A stretch of 64,000 nucleotides of DNA from an uncultured Psychrobacter sp. (GCA_947495055.1 CANLXO010000011.1:1-64000), one strand, 5' to 3'. Positions 46,298-56,495 are shown, counted from the first letter of the stretch. The notes: generated from the sequence alone by a model not told the origin. Translations and numbers: made by a program.

Positions 46298-47131
46298 ATG
46301 ACCCAATCTACAGTCTGCGATGATAGACCAACTTACACACTAGCGATTGCCATTGAGTTTTTGGGAACGCACTATTACGGCTGGCAGCGGCAAAAAGAGG
46401 TGCTGGGCGTGCAAGAAGTCTTGGAGCGCGCTATTAGTAAAGTGGCTAATGAGCCAGTAGAGGTTGTTGCTGCTGGTCGCACTGATTCAAGCGTACACGC
46501 TGGTAATATGATCGCGCATTTTGTCACTCATGCTCATAGACCTGCGCGCAACTGGCTGCGCGGCGTCAATAGCTTACTTCCTAATGATGTTGCCCTGCGC
46601 TGGATTGAGCCTATGCCCGCTGATTTTCATGCGCGCTTTAAAGCGATTGCTCGGCGCTATCGTTATATTACTTTGAACCAGCCTCAGCGGCCAGCTATCT
46701 TAAATCATCAAGTCACGCATATCTACGAGCACTTAGATCTCAGCGCTATGCAAGCTGCTGCGGCTGATATCGTAGGGACTCATGACTTTAGCAGTTACCG
46801 CGCAGCCGCCTGCCAGTCCAATCAACCTGTACGTTCCATTGAACATGCCAAGCTTTTTGCTCACGGCCAATTTATTGTATTTGATATTCAAGCAGATGGG
46901 TTTTTGCATCACATGGTGCGTAATCTAATGGGTACGCTGTATGCTATTGGCAGGCATGAATTACAGCCTGCTGACTTTTTAAATATCTTAGCTAAAAAAG
47001 ATCGTACTATTGCGCCGCCCACTGCCTCAGGTGATGGCCTATATTTTATCAATGCTTATTATCCTGAGCGCTATCAAGCGCGACTCCCTAATGCGCCGCT
47101 AACTCCTATTTGGTTAAACCTGCCAGATTAG
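46298..47131 (+). CDS. truA: tRNA pseudouridine synthase A
   Basis: 277 residues. Catalytic Asp63 in AAGRTDSSVHAGNMIAHF, plus FLGTHYYGWQRQ, RRYRYITLNQPQRPAI, GTHDFSSYRAA and DGFLHHMVRNLMGTL. TruA makes pseudouridines at positions 38-40 of tRNAs. Its place downstream of fimV recalls the Pseudomonas order fimV-truA. Confidence 0.97.
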   Translation: MTQSTVCDDRPTYTLAIAIEFLGTHYYGWQRQKEVLGVQEVLERAISKVANEPVEVVAAGRTDSSVHAGNMIAHFVTHAHRPARNWLRGVNSLLPNDVALRWIEPMPADFHARFKAIARRYRYITLNQPQRPAILNHQVTHIYEHLDLSAMQAAAADIVGTHDFSSYRAAACQSNQPVRSIEHAKLFAHGQFIVFDIQADGFLHHMVRNLMGTLYAIGRHELQPADFLNILAKKDRTIAPPTASGDGLYFINAYYPERYQARLPNAPLTPIWLNLPD

Positions 47132-47202
47132 GCTTTGATAATATGACTATAACCTGGCATACATACCATATACACACTGTCAAGCAAAAACTGGGTTCGC
47201 CA

Positions 47203-47231
47203 TTGCTTTAGTATTCAAACTTGCGTATAAT
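47203..47231 (+). promoter_or_regulatory. infA promoter
   Basis: TTGCTT (47203-47208), a 17-bp spacer and a consensus TATAAT (47226-47231), 32 bp before the infA ATG. Confidence 0.7.
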
Positions 47232-47262
47232 ATCCGCTTATTTTTGAGTGATTGATACAAAT

Positions 47263-47484
47263 ATGGCAAAAGACGATATTATTGAATTTGAAGGCGAAGT
47301 CATCGATACCCTTCCAAACACATTGTTTAAAGTTCGTTTAGAAAACGGACACGAGATTATCGCGCATATCTCAGGCAAGATGCGTAAGCATTACATCCGC
47401 ATTCTAACTGGTGACAAGGTTAAGGTTGAGATGACGCCTTATGATTTGTCAAAAGGTCGCATTACTTACCGTGGTAAGAACTAA
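47263..47484 (+). CDS. infA: Translation initiation factor IF-1
   Basis: 73 residues: [73 protein letters not shown]. An S1-type OB fold that binds the 30S A site during initiation. I chose the ATG at 47263 because IF-1 starts MA(K/R); an upstream in-frame ATG at 47248 would add five residues. A single gene with its own promoter and terminator. Confidence 0.97.
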   Translation: MAKDDIIEFEGEVIDTLPNTLFKVRLENGHEIIAHISGKMRKHYIRILTGDKVKVEMTPYDLSKGRITYRGKN

Positions 47485-47595
47485 TTAATTATAAGCTGTA
47501 TTGCATTAGGGTTGGCATTGATTATCGGTTTAACAACTGACTTGAAACAACCGATATCAGAGCTACATAGTTAACGCTAACTTTACGCTTATTCC

Positions 47596-47632
47596 AAAAA
47601 AAATACCGCTATCAATCAGCGGTATTTTTTTG
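47596..47632. terminator. Bidirectional terminator between infA and L,D-transpeptidase gene
   Basis: AATACCGCT (47602-47610) pairs with AGCGGTATT (47618-47626), with an A-run before and a T-run after. It ends infA on the plus strand and can end the convergent transpeptidase gene. Confidence 0.9.
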
Positions 47633-47662
47633 TTTTAACATTCTGTCTTTAAGACAACGTAT

Positions 47663-48745
47663 CTATCTAAACTCTACAGTAGCGTCATCTTTAATGGTGC
47701 CTAGTAACGCTAGCGCATCCCAGTTGGTCAGACGTACGCAACCAGATGAAGCTTGACGACTAATGCGAGCAGGATCTGGTGAGCCATGAATACCATAAGA
47801 GGGCTTACTCAGTCCAATCCATACGATGCCTACTGGATTATTAGGGCCTGGTGGAATGATGAGCTGACCACCATCGTCTGCGCTATAAGTATAATTAGGT
47901 TCATGTACTTTGACTTCGACCGTATGCGTACCCGATGGTGAGGGCGTCGCGCTGCTACCAACTGTGGTAGGATAGCTGGCAACTAGATTGTCATTATCAT
48001 CATAGGCATATAGGGTTTCAGTGTCCTTGTCAGCGACCACGCGGCTCACAGGTTTGGTATTAGGGTTGCCAGGATTGTAGACTGTGATCGTCTCGCCTGC
48101 ACGAAAACTTGTATTAGGATTGAGAGATTTAAGATACTTCTCATTAATATGGAACTTCTCTGCAAGTCCCTCAGTTATACTTTCATAATACATGCCCTCA
48201 AGCTCAGACTTGCCCTCTGCGCTGGCAGGAATGTTTGTCGTTTTGATGTTGACATCACCCTCTTTTATCGTATAACGAACCAATACAGGCTGACTTGTAA
48301 GACGTTCACTGGCTCTAAGCGCTTGCCAAGTCTCGTCATTTAAATTATCAGTTACTTTGAGCCCGTTGGCTTTTTGAAAGGCCTGCATGGCTTTACGAGT
48401 ATTTTTGCCCCAATATCCATCTACTGGGCCTACGCCGTGCTGATGCCAATTGAGCAGGGCTTGCAACTTAGTCCCTGTATTGCGATCTATCTTCTCCCCG
48501 ACTGACCACGTGGCATTGTTGACCTCTCTAGCAGTCTTTGGCAGATTTTCAGTGGTGTACTTGATGGTTGGTAACAAATCATTGAGCGAGTTGACCGTTT
48601 TGCTATCACCCTTGAGTTGTTGACTAACGCCATTAGTCACAGGACTTTTATCATTGCTTGTCGCTGCGTTGACTGGATTCATTAGCATAGCACTGGACAA
48701 TCCCAATGCAGCCATCATCGTACATACTTTTTTTAACTGATACAT
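47663..48745 (-). CDS. L,D-transpeptidase (YkuD) with peptidoglycan-binding domain
   Basis: 360 residues. A signal peptide (MMAALGLSSAMLMNPVNAA), a PG_binding_1 module (TKLQALLNWHQHGVGPVDGYWGKNTRKAMQAFQKANGL, about 92-130), a LysM-like stretch (about 188-223), then the YkuD domain with SYGIHGSPDPARISRQASSGCVRLTNWDA (His320, Cys336). It forms 3-3 crosslinks or attaches proteins to peptidoglycan in the periplasm. A single gene; terminator shared with infA. Confidence 0.93.
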   Translation of the reverse strand: MYQLKKVCTMMAALGLSSAMLMNPVNAATSNDKSPVTNGVSQQLKGDSKTVNSLNDLLPTIKYTTENLPKTAREVNNATWSVGEKIDRNTGTKLQALLNWHQHGVGPVDGYWGKNTRKAMQAFQKANGLKVTDNLNDETWQALRASERLTSQPVLVRYTIKEGDVNIKTTNIPASAEGKSELEGMYYESITEGLAEKFHINEKYLKSLNPNTSFRAGETITVYNPGNPNTKPVSRVVADKDTETLYAYDDNDNLVASYPTTVGSSATPSPSGTHTVEVKVHEPNYTYSADDGGQLIIPPGPNNPVGIVWIGLSKPSYGIHGSPDPARISRQASSGCVRLTNWDALALLGTIKDDATVEFR

Positions 48746-48917
48746 GCTGAGCTCCTAAAATAATTGGTAACCTACTCGTTATAGTTCTTATGTTACTGGC
48801 GCTTAAGATAATGTCATAGTACTGAGGAGTTATATAACAGCTTTGTGTTAACGAATTGGGTCTATGATAACAACTTTGTTAAATAGTACTCACTATGTCA
48901 CTTAAAAGTATACATAT

Positions 48918-48953
48918 AACAAAAAACCCATAAACCACTAGGTAGTTTATGGG
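48918..48953 (-). terminator. Terminator of the leu cluster
   Basis: CCCATAAAC (48927-48935) and GTTTATGGG (48945-48953) form a perfect 9-bp stem; on the minus strand it is followed by a run of T. It lies 35 bp past the leuB stop. Confidence 0.85.
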
Positions 48954-48987
48954 CAGCTTGACTTGCTAAGGTGAGTCGATGTATTTG

Positions 48988-50094
48988 TTATGAGTGCAGC
49001 TTAGCCAGTACTGCCTGTCCCATTTGCACGCATCCTACACAGATGAGGTTGTCTTCATTTTTGTCTGAAATATCAACGGTACGTAGACCATCGTCAAGCA
49101 CGTCGCTCACTGCCGCTTCAATCGCTTGCGCTGGTGCCTCTTGCTTAAAAGTATAACGCAGCATCATAGCCACAGACAAAATAGTCGCTAGAGGATTGGC
49201 TTTGTCTTGTCCTGCGATGTCAGGCGCTGAGCCATGACAAGGCTCGTACATACCCTTGCCATCCTCATCTAAGCTCGCTGACGGTAGCATACCGATAGAG
49301 CCTGTGAGCATAGCCGCCTCATCAGATAAGATATCACCGAACATGTTACCTGTTACCATGACATCGAACTGCTTGGGATCACGGATAAGTTGCATACAGG
49401 CATTATCAGCATACATGTGTGATAGTGCTACATCACTATAGTCGTTCTCTTGCATTTGGGTGATCGTCTGCTTCCACAGCTCAGTGACTTCTAGTACATT
49501 AGCCTTGTCTATCGAGCATATCTTGGCAGGTTTGCCAGAGCTTTGAGCGCGCGTTTTTGCCAGCTCAAAGGCCACTTTGCCAATACGCTCGATCTCACTG
49601 GTCTTGTACACCATAGTATTGTAGCCTTGCTGCTCGCCATTATCTAGCGTGCGAATACCGCGCGGCTCACCAAAATAGATACCACCTGTCAACTCACGTA
49701 CAATCAATAAATCAAGACCTGATATGATCTCAGGTTTAATACTTGAAGCATTAGCAAGCTGCGGATATAGCTTTGCCACACGCAAATTGGCAAATAAGCC
49801 AAGCTCACTTCTAATCTTGAGTAAGCCGCGCTCAGGGCGTTTGCTACGCTCAATCGTATCCCATTTGGGACCGCCGACTGCGCCAAGTAATACTGCATCT
49901 GCAGCACGAGCACGCTCAAGCGTCTCATCTGGCAATGGCTCGCCTGTTGCATCAAAAGCGACGCCACCGATCAAACCTGACTCTAGAGTTAAGCCTAAAT
50001 CAAACTTTTTGTTTACCGCCTCTAATACATCAACGGCTTGGGTCATAATCTCAGGACCGATACCATCGCCTGCTAATGTCAAAATGCTTGCCAT
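48988..50094 (-). CDS. leuB: 3-isopropylmalate dehydrogenase
   Basis: 368 residues. [72 protein letters not shown], and the [46 protein letters not shown] substrate/NAD region. It oxidises 3-isopropylmalate with NAD+ to the precursor of 2-ketoisocaproate in leucine synthesis. Last gene of the leuC-leuD-lipoprotein-leuB series. Confidence 0.98.
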   Translation of the reverse strand: MASILTLAGDGIGPEIMTQAVDVLEAVNKKFDLGLTLESGLIGGVAFDATGEPLPDETLERARAADAVLLGAVGGPKWDTIERSKRPERGLLKIRSELGLFANLRVAKLYPQLANASSIKPEIISGLDLLIVRELTGGIYFGEPRGIRTLDNGEQQGYNTMVYKTSEIERIGKVAFELAKTRAQSSGKPAKICSIDKANVLEVTELWKQTITQMQENDYSDVALSHMYADNACMQLIRDPKQFDVMVTGNMFGDILSDEAAMLTGSIGMLPSASLDEDGKGMYEPCHGSAPDIAGQDKANPLATILSVAMMLRYTFKQEAPAQAIEAAVSDVLDDGLRTVDISDKNEDNLICVGCVQMGQAVLAKLHS

Positions 50095-50152
50095 ATAAAT
50101 CCTTGTTGTTTTTTGATAGGTAATTGATTGATAAATTTAAATAAGACAGGTA

Positions 50153-50851
50153 TTAAGATGCTTCTATTACGCTGCTCTCGACAAACTCGCCTTGGCGCTC
50201 AATATCTGCCAGTTTACAAAACTGACGTTGCAGGCGACCATTAAAGGTAAGATCTACACATAAAGGGTTAGGAGAGGCATTTTCTAGCAAACTTCCCTCA
50301 GTACTACTCGGTTTTTTACGGTACGCTCGTAGCTCGTAATTACCTGGCTGAGTAAACTCATGAATCATCGCAAAGCGCTCAATGTAACCTAGATTATTTT
50401 CAGGATAAAAATTAACCTGAACTTCATGCTTAGTAGGTTTTAGACGTAGGTAGTAATTGGTCAATCCTTCGATATTGGATGCCGATAGCGGTACTATCTT
50501 GATAGCATTTTTATCAGATAAAGGTGTTATATCTGGCGCTATCGTTGTCCTAAACCGATCACTAAAAGGCATCTTACTCGCCGTATCTGTACTCTGCATC
50601 ACAGCTAGCATCGTAGGATTGACAGGTTCATGACTTTGCGCTGAGATAATAGGCGTTTTGTCTATTTGTACGATTTCGCAGTGATAAGTCCCCTGACAGC
50701 TCAGATTAATCTCGCCTGCAATGGGATCAAGCGCCTGAGCAGTTATCAGCGTATTGTCATCATCAATTTGATTGTACCCTGTCAAGATCTGACATCCTGA
50801 CAAAGATAGGCCTGTTATTAGAGTTAAAACAGCAAAACGTTTTTTATTCAT
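50153..50851 (-). CDS. Predicted lipoprotein of unknown function
   Basis: 232 residues. Lipoprotein signal MNKKRFAVLTLITGLSLSGC with lipobox LSGC (Cys20). The mature part has paired cysteines (INLSCQGTYHCEIVQ and a later LCVDLTFNGRLQRQFCKL) and a beta-rich look (TNYYLRLKPTKHEVQVNFYPENNLGYIERFAMIHEFTQPGNYELRAYRKK). I do not recognise the family. It sits between leuD and leuB on the same strand, with gaps of 120 and 58 bp. A leucine-related role is not implied by the sequence. Confidence 0.8.
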   Translation of the reverse strand: MNKKRFAVLTLITGLSLSGCQILTGYNQIDDDNTLITAQALDPIAGEINLSCQGTYHCEIVQIDKTPIISAQSHEPVNPTMLAVMQSTDTASKMPFSDRFRTTIAPDITPLSDKNAIKIVPLSASNIEGLTNYYLRLKPTKHEVQVNFYPENNLGYIERFAMIHEFTQPGNYELRAYRKKPSSTEGSLLENASPNPLCVDLTFNGRLQRQFCKLADIERQGEFVESSVIEAS

Positions 50852-50971
50852 AGCGATAACTACTATTCATCTTATAAGTGAAACGATGGTTATTCATTCT
50901 AGCCATTTAGTACTTATAACTCAACATTATATTCATTTTTAACCATGTAATAAACGCTGATTTTCTGCTTT

Positions 50972-51634
50972 TTAAGCACGTACTTGGTTAAATACCCAAG
51001 GGGTTTTTTGCATCATTTTATGCTCATAGTTCTTGATGTCATCACTCTTTTGCAAAGTAAGTCCGATGTCATCTAGTCCATTTAACAAGCAATGCTTACG
51101 GAATTCATCGACTTCAAACGCATACTCTTCGCCCGTCGGCGTTATCACCACTTGGCGCTCAAGGTCAGCGGTAAGTTGATAGCCCTCAAAAGCGATAGTC
51201 GCTTTCATAAGCTTATCGACAATGTCTTCATCGAGCACAATCGGCAACATACCATTTTTAAAACAATTATTATAAAAGATATCGGCAAAACTTGGCGCAA
51301 TCACCGTACGAAAGCCGTACTCAGATAGTGCCCAAGGCGCGTGCTCTCGACTAGAGCCACAGCCAAAGTTTCGGCGGGCAAGCAGTATAGTCGCGCCCTC
51401 ATAACGGGGCTGATTTAGTACAAAGTCAGGGTTGATAGGACGCGTATCGTTGTTCCCAGAGCCATCTAACGAAGGCACGCCTTCATCTAGATAGCGCCAC
51501 TCGTCAAATAAGTTAACGCCAAAGCCTGTACGTTTAATGGATTTCAAAAACTGCTTAGGTATAATCTGATCGGTATCGACGTTGGCGCGATCAAGCGGAC
51601 AGACGATACCGGTTTGGGTGTTATAAGCTTGCAT
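50972..51634 (-). CDS. leuD: 3-isopropylmalate dehydratase small subunit
   Basis: 220 residues. [47 protein letters not shown], then [46 protein letters not shown], the standard LeuD signatures. It pairs with LeuC to isomerise isopropylmalate. I chose the ATG at 51634, where AAGGA is 6 nt upstream; the ATG two codons earlier overlaps that site. Follows leuC by 36 bp. Confidence 0.97.
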   Translation of the reverse strand: MQAYNTQTGIVCPLDRANVDTDQIIPKQFLKSIKRTGFGVNLFDEWRYLDEGVPSLDGSGNNDTRPINPDFVLNQPRYEGATILLARRNFGCGSSREHAPWALSEYGFRTVIAPSFADIFYNNCFKNGMLPIVLDEDIVDKLMKATIAFEGYQLTADLERQVVITPTGEEYAFEVDEFRKHCLLNGLDDIGLTLQKSDDIKNYEHKMMQKTPWVFNQVRA

Positions 51635-51670
51635 AATCATTCCTTAAAATATCAGTGTGCTACGCTTAAA

Positions 51671-53089
51671 TCAAAACGTGCGTACATCTACAAAACGGCC
51701 CGCTAATGCGGCAGCGGCGGCCATTGCAGGGCTCACAAGATGCGTGCGCCCGCCCGTACCTTGACGCCCTTCAAAGTTGCGGTTGGATGTCGACGCGCAG
51801 TGCTCCTCTGGCTCTAGCTTGTCGGCGTTCATGGCAAGGCACATCGAGCAGCCCGGCTCACGCCACTCAAAACCTGCTTGAGTAAATATAGCGTCCAAAC
51901 CTTCAGACTCTGCTTGTAGTTTGACTTGTCCTGAGCCTGCGACCACGATAGCTTCTTTGATGCTATCTGCAACTTTGCGACCTTTAATCACGGACGCCGC
52001 ATCACGCAAATCTTCGATACGTGAGTTGGTACAAGAGCCGATAAATACGCGATCAAGCTCAATATCAGTAATTTTTTGACCTGCTTGTAAGCCCATATAA
52101 GTATAAGCGCGCAGCCAGCCCTCTTCTTGCGCCTCATCAGCCGCTTGATCAGGCGTTGGAATAGATTGAGTGATATCGACGACCATTTCAGGAGAGGTTC
52201 CCCAAGATACTTGCGGCGCAATAGAGCTACCGTCGATCTCAATGATAGTATCAAACACCGCGTCATCGTCGGAATACAAGGTACGCCAGTAGCTCTCGGC
52301 TTGCTCCCACTGCTCATCAGTTGGTGCGTAAGGACGGCCTTTAACATACTCAATAGTGGTGTCATCAACCGCAACCATACCCACGCGTGCGCCCGCCTCA
52401 ATCGCCATGTTACAGACGGTCATGCGACCCTCCATACTCATGTCTTCGAACACTTGACCGGCAAATTCAATAGCGTGACCGGTGCCACCTGCCGTACCGA
52501 TTTTGGCAATAATAGCCAGTACGACGTCTTTTGGGGTCACGCCAACACCGAGTTTACCTGTGACGCGAATTTGCATGTTTTTTGATTTCTTTTGAATCAA
52601 ACACTGCGTCGCTAGCACGTGTTCGACCTCTGAGGTACCAATACCATGTGCCAGGCAGCCAAGTGCGCCATGAGTTGCTGTATGCGAGTCTCCGCAGACA
52701 ACCGTCATACCAGGCAAAACCAAGCCTTGCTCAGGGCCAACCACGTGCAAGATACCTTGACGTGCATCGTTGATGGTAAATTCTGCAATATCAAACTTAG
52801 CGCAGTTATCATCTAAAGTAACCACTTGCAAGCGCGATACTTTGTCTTTGATACCTTGTACGCCCTCACGGCGCTCACGACTGACTGTAGGTACGTTATG
52901 ATCTGGGCTTGCGATGTTCGCAGACAAGCGCCAAGGGGTTCTGTTGGCTAGATCTAACCCTTCAAAGGCTTGCGGACTTGTGACCTCATGTAATAGATGA
53001 CGGTCGATATAAATGAGGCTTGAACCATCGTCACGTTTGGTGACTTCATGGGCGTTCCAAAGTTTGTCATATAAAGTTTGCGCAGTCAT
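51671..53089 (-). CDS. leuC: 3-isopropylmalate dehydratase large subunit
   Basis: 472 residues. Aconitase-fold motifs [66 protein letters not shown], and the 4Fe-4S cysteines in [13 protein letters not shown] and [11 protein letters not shown]. Opens the leu cluster. AGGACAG precedes the ATG. Possible regulation: see the promoter at 53221-53249, the Leu-rich frame upstream, and the divergent LysR gene. Confidence 0.98.
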   Translation of the reverse strand: MTAQTLYDKLWNAHEVTKRDDGSSLIYIDRHLLHEVTSPQAFEGLDLANRTPWRLSANIASPDHNVPTVSRERREGVQGIKDKVSRLQVVTLDDNCAKFDIAEFTINDARQGILHVVGPEQGLVLPGMTVVCGDSHTATHGALGCLAHGIGTSEVEHVLATQCLIQKKSKNMQIRVTGKLGVGVTPKDVVLAIIAKIGTAGGTGHAIEFAGQVFEDMSMEGRMTVCNMAIEAGARVGMVAVDDTTIEYVKGRPYAPTDEQWEQAESYWRTLYSDDDAVFDTIIEIDGSSIAPQVSWGTSPEMVVDITQSIPTPDQAADEAQEEGWLRAYTYMGLQAGQKITDIELDRVFIGSCTNSRIEDLRDAASVIKGRKVADSIKEAIVVAGSGQVKLQAESEGLDAIFTQAGFEWREPGCSMCLAMNADKLEPEEHCASTSNRNFEGRQGTGGRTHLVSPAMAAAAALAGRFVDVRTF

Positions 53090-53465
53090 TTTGCTGTCCT
53101 TCTTTGTGACTAATGATCAATCGATCTAAGTATAGTTCTGAATCGGGATGCCATTTAAAAGTCGAGATAAATAAGAGTCGATCTAAAAGTAATTTGAGCG
53201 TTAAATAGTTTATATAAGAGGTTATAAGTATTGTTTGATAAAATCTCAATGTCGTTTTGATACCATTGGGCATATGTATCCGCTAATTGATAACTTATCG
53301 TTTTATAATCAAATAAAATGTCTTTGAGTCTTGTGATTATACCAGTCTAATCCTATAATAATAATTGATGATTTTTGCATATACGCAAACTTTTTATTTA
53401 CAATCACCAGCATTCACACGAGCCAACTTTTATTTATAGCTGACTAAATAGCTAAGGACACCGGT
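53090..53465. other. leuC-LysR divergent control region
   Basis: 376 bp. It holds the leuC promoter (53221-53249), a minus-strand open frame rich in Leu codons (53172-53204 within 53067-53273), and the near-palindrome GATAACTTATC (53289-53299). No other gene is supported. Confidence 0.55.
53221..53249 (-). promoter_or_regulatory. leuC promoter
   Basis: On the minus strand, TTGAGA (53244-53249), a 17-bp spacer and TATAAC (53221-53226). Predicted leader before leuC is about 125 nt. Confidence 0.6.
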
Positions 53466-54338
53466 TTGAATACCACTAATTTGACAACGTTTGTGACTGT
53501 AATGCATACAGGTAGCATATCAGGGGCGGCAGAAAAGCTCTTTATTACTCAGCCTGCGGTCAGTAAACGCATCAAAAATCTAGAAGACGAATTCAAAATC
53601 ACTCTCTTTGATACCGTAGGTCGCGGTATTGTTCCAACGCAAGCGGCAAGCGAGATGCTACCCCATGCTAAGCGCTGGCTTGAGGATTACGAGAACTTCA
53701 AAATCAACTTGCAACATGCCGAGCATATTGTATCAGGTAAATTGGTCATAGGGACCAGTCATCATATTGGTTTGCATCATTTAGCGCCAGTACTCAAGCA
53801 TTTTATTCAAGCTTATCCTGCCGTACAGTTAGAGGTGCACTTTGTAGATTCAGAAGAAGCGCACAAGGCCGTACTAGATGGTGATCTGTCTTTGGCTTTT
53901 TTGACCTTGCCGCCCGTTTATGACAAACGCCTCACTTACCATACGCTTTGGTCAGATCCACTGTATTTTATGACAGGCACCCTCTCCTCACTTGCCAATA
54001 AGACCAATGTCACTTTGGAGCAACTAGCGCGTTATCCTGCTATTTTGCCCTCAGCCAATACTTTTACCAGTCAGATTACTTTGGCCGAATTTGCTAAGCA
54101 TAATCTTAAGCCTTATGCGACGATGAGCACCAATCCATTAGAATCTATTCGTATGCTGGTATCTGTAGGCCTTGGCTGGTCGGTATTGCCACAGACGCTG
54201 ATCAGCCAAGATTTAGAACGTATCAATATGGCTGATAATATTGAGCTGCAACGTTATTTAGGCGTGGTGATTAACCCTAAATTGACACGTTCTAGTAGCG
54301 TGAGCGCCTTATTAGATTTACTAGCGCCTATTGATTAA
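53466..54338 (+). CDS. LysR-family transcriptional regulator, divergent from leuC
   Basis: 290 residues. Helix-turn-helix NTTNLTTFVTVMHTGSISGAAEKLFITQPAVSKRIKNLEDEFKITLFDTVGRGIVPTQAASEML, then a substrate-binding domain (GKLVIGTSHHIGLHHLAPVLKHFIQAYPAVQLEVHF...). The start is a TTG with AAGGA (53454-53458) 7 nt upstream; no ATG precedes the HTH. Divergent placement from leuC suggests it controls the leu genes and itself; the effector is not shown. Its terminator is at 54376-54409. Confidence 0.92.
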   Translation: MNTTNLTTFVTVMHTGSISGAAEKLFITQPAVSKRIKNLEDEFKITLFDTVGRGIVPTQAASEMLPHAKRWLEDYENFKINLQHAEHIVSGKLVIGTSHHIGLHHLAPVLKHFIQAYPAVQLEVHFVDSEEAHKAVLDGDLSLAFLTLPPVYDKRLTYHTLWSDPLYFMTGTLSSLANKTNVTLEQLARYPAILPSANTFTSQITLAEFAKHNLKPYATMSTNPLESIRMLVSVGLGWSVLPQTLISQDLERINMADNIELQRYLGVVINPKLTRSSSVSALLDLLAPID

Positions 54339-54375
54339 GTCATTTAAGAAACGTGTTATTTTACTAACAAATCAT

Positions 54376-54409
54376 AAAACGGTACTGATCATGATTGCAG
54401 TATCGTTTT
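54376..54409 (+). terminator. Terminator of the LysR gene
   Basis: AAAACGGTACTG (54376-54387) pairs with CAGTATCGTTTT (54398-54409), 12 bp with one G-T pair, ending in T residues. Confidence 0.85.
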
Positions 54410-54818
54410 GTCGTTTTAGGCCGTATACAACTAATGAGTTTAGCGTACTTACAATTTATTTGTGACAATGCCCACCGTCATTTGTTATTGTAACAAGCAG
54501 TTACGCTAACAACTTGGTGGTAACGTCAGCGCGATAAACGTAGTTAAAAATAATGCAGCTAAGAATAAAAGTATAAACCATACAAATATTTTAGATAAAC
54601 CCATAATGGTATTTTAGCTAAATGTTTGCTCATTTTTATTATAAAATCTTGTTTGCCATTGTTTGACTCGTTAGATAACTCAGCAATGAGCGTCGATGCA
54701 TATTATAGTAAAAATAGTAGTTGCCACTTTGGTTCTATCATTATCTATTTATTAGAAACCCGTTCTAACAAATAGGTGATTGAGCTGCAACTAGCTAGTG
54801 GATAAATAGCAAAAATAT

Positions 54819-54850
54819 AAAGCCATTACTTAAATAGAATGGCTTTTTTG
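54819..54850 (+). terminator. Isolated terminator upstream of putP
   Basis: AAAGCCATT (54819-54827) pairs with AATGGCTTT (54838-54846), followed by T4. It lies 410 bp after the LysR terminator and just before the putP promoter, so it should end some other transcript. Confidence 0.8.
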
Positions 54851-54855
54851 TTTTT

Positions 54856-54884
54856 TTGACACTGAAACTTTATCGACAAATAAT
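54856..54884 (+). promoter_or_regulatory. putP promoter
   Basis: Consensus TTGACA (54856-54861), a 17-bp spacer and AATAAT (54879-54884), 69 bp before the start codon. Confidence 0.7.
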
Positions 54885-54952
54885 TTTATTATAAGGTAAG
54901 TTTTACTTATAGACATAACTAAAGCCAATAGTTTTTGGCTAAGGATAACGAT

Positions 54953-56452
54953 ATGAACGGAGTTTCTAGTGGTGTGTTAATTTCACTTGCCGCTTACTTT
55001 TTAGTGATGATAGGTATCGGTATATACGCCTATTTTAAGCAAGCCAACGACACTGAGGGCTACATGCTCGGTGGGCGTAACCTAAGTCCTGCGGTCACCG
55101 CCTTATCAGCAGGCGCCTCAGATATGTCAGGCTGGCTATTACTCGGTTTGCCAGGCTATATGTATGGTTCTGGTGTGGTTAGTATTTGGATTGCGCTAGG
55201 CTTGACCTTAGGCGCACTTCTGAACTATATCATTGTAGCGCCGCGCTTACGTGTCTACACTGAAGTAGCTGACAATGCCATTACCCTCCCCGATTATTTT
55301 GCTAATCGCTTCGAAGACAAATCACACATGCTGCGTGTTATCTCAGCGATTGTCATTATTTTGTTCTTTACCGTATACACCGCCGCAAGCTTAGTGGGCG
55401 GTGGTAAATTGTTCGAAAGCTCATTGAATCTCTCATACAGCACAGGCCTATGGGTCACTGCTGGTGTCGTTGTAGCTTATACTTTGTTTGGTGGTTTCTT
55501 AGCGGTATCGATGACCGATTTTGTGCAAGGCGTTATCATGCTATTTGCGCTTGTCATCGTACCTATTGTTGCCTTTACTGATTTGGGCGGCGTATCTGAG
55601 GTCACAACAGCGGTCAGAAACATCGATCCTGCTCTACTAAATGTCTTTAGCGGTATGACCTTTTTGGGTATTGCATCACTCATGGCATGGGGTCTAGGTT
55701 ATTTTGGCCAGCCCCATATTATCGTACGTTTTATGGCGATACGCTCGGTCAAAGATGTGCCGACGGCTCGTAATATCGGTATGAGCTGGATGGTTGTGAG
55801 TTTAATAGGCTCGCTCATGACAGGTTTTGCAGGTCGCGCTTATGTGCAGAGAACCTCAATGACTTTGGACGATCCTGAGACGATCTTTTTAGTATTCACC
55901 CAGTTCTTGTTCACACCCCTTGTATCAGGGTTCTTATTGGCTGCTATCTTAGCCGCTATTATGAGTACTATCTCATCACAGCTACTAGTAGTATCAAGCT
56001 CACTGACCAAAGATGTGTACAAGCTATTTTTTGATAAAGATGCCCCAGAAGCGCGGCAGGTACTCGTAGGTCGTATCTCAGTTGTCGTCGTCGCTGTGGT
56101 ATCGATAATACTCGCCTCTGACCCAGATAGCTCAGTACTAGAACTCGTCTCTCATGCTTGGGCAGGCTTCGGTGCTGCATTTGGACCGTTGGTTATCTTT
56201 AGTCTAACATGGCGTGGTATGAACCGTAATGGCGCAGTCGCTGGTATGGTCGTTGGTGCTTTAACCGTTATCCTTTGGGTATATGGTCCATTTGAAATGA
56301 ACGGCATGGCACTAAACGATTGGCTATACGCTATTATTCCAGGCTTTATATTGAGCACTATCGCCATCTTTGTAGTCAGTAAGATGACAGGTGGACCTAA
56401 GTCTACGGTTTCAGCCAAATTCAAAGAAATGGAGCTAAACTTACACAAATAA
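54953..56452 (+). CDS. putP: Sodium/proline symporter
   Basis: 499 residues and about 13 membrane helices of the sodium:solute symporter family. Motifs GYMLGGRNLSPAVTALSAGASDMSGWLLLGLPGYMYGSG, FVQGVIMLFALVIVP, GLGYFGQPHIIVRFMAIRSV and SSSLTKDVYKLFF are those of PutP. It imports proline with Na+ for nutrition or osmoprotection. I chose the ATG at 54953, where AAGGA (54941-54945) is 7 nt upstream; a TTG at 54935 overlaps that region. A single gene with promoter and terminator. Confidence 0.95.
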   Translation: MNGVSSGVLISLAAYFLVMIGIGIYAYFKQANDTEGYMLGGRNLSPAVTALSAGASDMSGWLLLGLPGYMYGSGVVSIWIALGLTLGALLNYIIVAPRLRVYTEVADNAITLPDYFANRFEDKSHMLRVISAIVIILFFTVYTAASLVGGGKLFESSLNLSYSTGLWVTAGVVVAYTLFGGFLAVSMTDFVQGVIMLFALVIVPIVAFTDLGGVSEVTTAVRNIDPALLNVFSGMTFLGIASLMAWGLGYFGQPHIIVRFMAIRSVKDVPTARNIGMSWMVVSLIGSLMTGFAGRAYVQRTSMTLDDPETIFLVFTQFLFTPLVSGFLLAAILAAIMSTISSQLLVVSSSLTKDVYKLFFDKDAPEARQVLVGRISVVVVAVVSIILASDPDSSVLELVSHAWAGFGAAFGPLVIFSLTWRGMNRNGAVAGMVVGALTVILWVYGPFEMNGMALNDWLYAIIPGFILSTIAIFVVSKMTGGPKSTVSAKFKEMELNLHK

Positions 56453-56495
56453 GTAAAGCGCTAGCTGAATTTCTATTTCTATTTTTATAGTTACT

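Larger units (their letters stand above)
54339..54952. other. LysR-putP intergenic region
   Basis: 614 bp. It contains the LysR gene terminator, a second terminator at 54819-54850 with no annotated gene upstream of it, and the putP promoter. TTAGAA-ACCCG-TTCTAA (54752-54768) is a 6-bp inverted repeat. No convincing protein gene; a small RNA is possible. Confidence 0.55.

Noticed and set aside
54390..54464. 24-codon ORF after the LysR gene
   Set aside because: It starts inside the terminator hairpin and has no ribosome-binding site.
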